7,348 nucleotides of DNA from Pseudomonas sp. (GTDB taxonomy: Bacteria; Pseudomonadota; Gammaproteobacteria; Pseudomonadales; Pseudomonadaceae). The notes under the pieces were generated by a model. The model did no database searches. It was not told the origin of the DNA and was given only the letters and a program-made list of their open reading frames with translations. The position numbers and the translations under genes are program-made. Below, one piece after another: positions 6,509-7,348 of the stretch (its first letter is position 1; each line of letters starts with the position of its first letter). Location: positions 1 to 7,348 of the forward strand of contig JAURXE010000051.1 in the NCBI GenBank assembly GCA_030654635.1. The letters are read 5' to 3'.

Positions 6509-7348
6509 ATGTCCAGCCCCGCCACCCCGAAAGTCGGCTTTGTCAGCCTTGGCTGCCCGAAAGCCCTGGTCGACTCCGAGCGCATCCTTACCCAGCTGCG
6601 CATGGAAGGCTACGAGATCGTCCCGACCTATCAGGACGCCGACGTGGTGGTGGTCAACACCTGCGGCTTTATCGACAGCGCCAAGGCCGAATCGCTGGAA
6701 GTCATCGGCGAAGCCCTGGCTGAAAACGGCAAAGTCATCGTCACTGGCTGCATGGGCGTCGACGAAAGCGTGATCCGCAATGTGCACCCCAGCGTCCTGG
6801 CCGTCACCGGCCCGCAGCAGTACGAGCAAGTGGTCAACGCCGTGCATGACGCCGCACCACCTAATAAAGAGCACAACCCACTGATCGACCTGGTGCCGCC
6901 ACAAGGCATCAAGCTCACTCCGCGCCACTACGCCTACTTGAAAATTTCCGAAGGCTGCAACCACAGCTGCAGCTTCTGCATCATCCCCTCGATGCGCGGC
7001 AAATTAGTCAGCCGCCCGGTCGGTGACGTGCTCAGCGAAGCCGAACGGCTAGTCAAAGCCGGCGTTAAAGAGCTGCTGGTGATCTCCCAAGACACCAGCG
7101 CCTATGGTGTCGACGTTAAATACAAAACCGATTTCTGGAACGGCCAGCCGGTCAAGACCCGCATGCTGGAACTCTGCGAAGCCCTGAGCAGCATGGGCAT
7201 CTGGGTGCGCCTGCACTACGTCTACCCCTACCCGAACGTCGACGACATCATCCCACTGATGGCCGCCGGTAAGATCCTGCCGTACCTGGACATCCCCTTC
7301 CAACACGCCAGCCCGAAAATCCTCAAGACCATGGAACGCCCAGCCTTC
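6509..7348 (+). CDS. rimO: Ribosomal protein S12 methylthiotransferase RimO, 3' end missing
   Basis: Radical SAM enzyme that adds a methylthio group to the beta carbon of a conserved aspartate in ribosomal protein S12, in the cytoplasm. The frame is open from the ATG at 6509 to the window edge, giving 280 of the roughly 440 residues usual for RimO. The N-terminal methylthiotransferase domain has its three cluster-binding cysteines: Cys16 (SLGCPK), Cys52 (NTCGF) and Cys81 (VTGCMG). The radical SAM motif CNHSCSFC supplies Cys150, Cys154 and Cys157. The surrounding [18 protein letters not shown] and the S-R-P after it are typical of RimO rather than MiaB, where the equivalent stretch usually reads GC-x-K-x-CT-x-C. 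The C-terminal TRAM domain would lie beyond the window. It is divergent from kup and has its own likely promoter. Confidence 0.95.
   Translation, partial: MSSPATPKVGFVSLGCPKALVDSERILTQLRMEGYEIVPTYQDADVVVVNTCGFIDSAKAESLEVIGEALAENGKVIVTGCMGVDESVIRNVHPSVLAVTGPQQYEQVVNAVHDAAPPNKEHNPLIDLVPPQGIKLTPRHYAYLKISEGCNHSCSFCIIPSMRGKLVSRPVGDVLSEAERLVKAGVKELLVISQDTSAYGVDVKYKTDFWNGQPVKTRMLELCEALSSMGIWVRLHYVYPYPNVDDIIPLMAAGKILPYLDIPFQHASPKILKTMERPAF

Noticed and set aside
6380..6964. A 194-codon open frame on the minus strand opposite rimO
   Set aside because: It lies antisense to a clear RimO frame with all six cluster cysteines; its His/Asp/Val-rich composition is the typical antisense shadow of a G+C-rich gene.
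1..7348. A novel mobile, defence or biosynthetic system
   Set aside because: All five genes belong to known families in a conserved Pseudomonas order; no transposase, integrase, repeat array or unfamiliar gene was seen.

Overview
This window is a conserved chromosomal segment of a Pseudomonas-type gammaproteobacterium. The gene order (aminoacyl-phosphatidylglycerol synthase, VirJ-family lipid hydrolase, cytochrome b561, Kup potassium transporter, RimO) matches, as I recall it, the P. aeruginosa block PA0920-PA0919-PA0918-PA0917-PA0916. The sequence is G+C-rich and the main genes share an even codon style, with no insertion sequence, tRNA, rRNA, CRISPR array or phage-like gene. I see housekeeping/core genome rather than an accessory island.

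Layout. Positions 1-2381 (+) hold an mprF-type gene that enters from the left with its first ~90 codons missing. It overlaps by one base (TAATG) the VirJ/AcvB-type hydrolase gene at 2381-3646 (+). After a 139-bp gap with a small inverted repeat comes a four-helix cytochrome b561 gene at 3786-4334 (+). A strong bidirectional terminator at 4352-4390 separates it from the convergent kup gene, 6309-4408 (-). A 199-bp divergent intergenic region (6310-6508) carries a perfect 9-bp inverted repeat and a candidate promoter for rimO. The rimO gene starts at 6509 (+) and runs off the right edge after 280 codons.

How the genes work together. The first two form a synthesis/turnover pair for aminoacylated phosphatidylglycerol: the MprF-type enzyme transfers an amino acid (alanine in P. 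aeruginosa) from aminoacyl-tRNA to phosphatidylglycerol and moves the lipid outward, and the periplasmic hydrolase removes it. This tunes membrane charge and resistance to cationic compounds. The b561, Kup and RimO genes have no obvious functional link to this pair or to each other.

I did not find an undescribed system. The most unusual DNA structure is a near-perfect 32-bp palindrome inside the hydrolase gene (2572-2603), followed by the palindrome overlapping the putative rimO promoter. The hydrolase also shows signs of a degenerate first hydrolase-like half.
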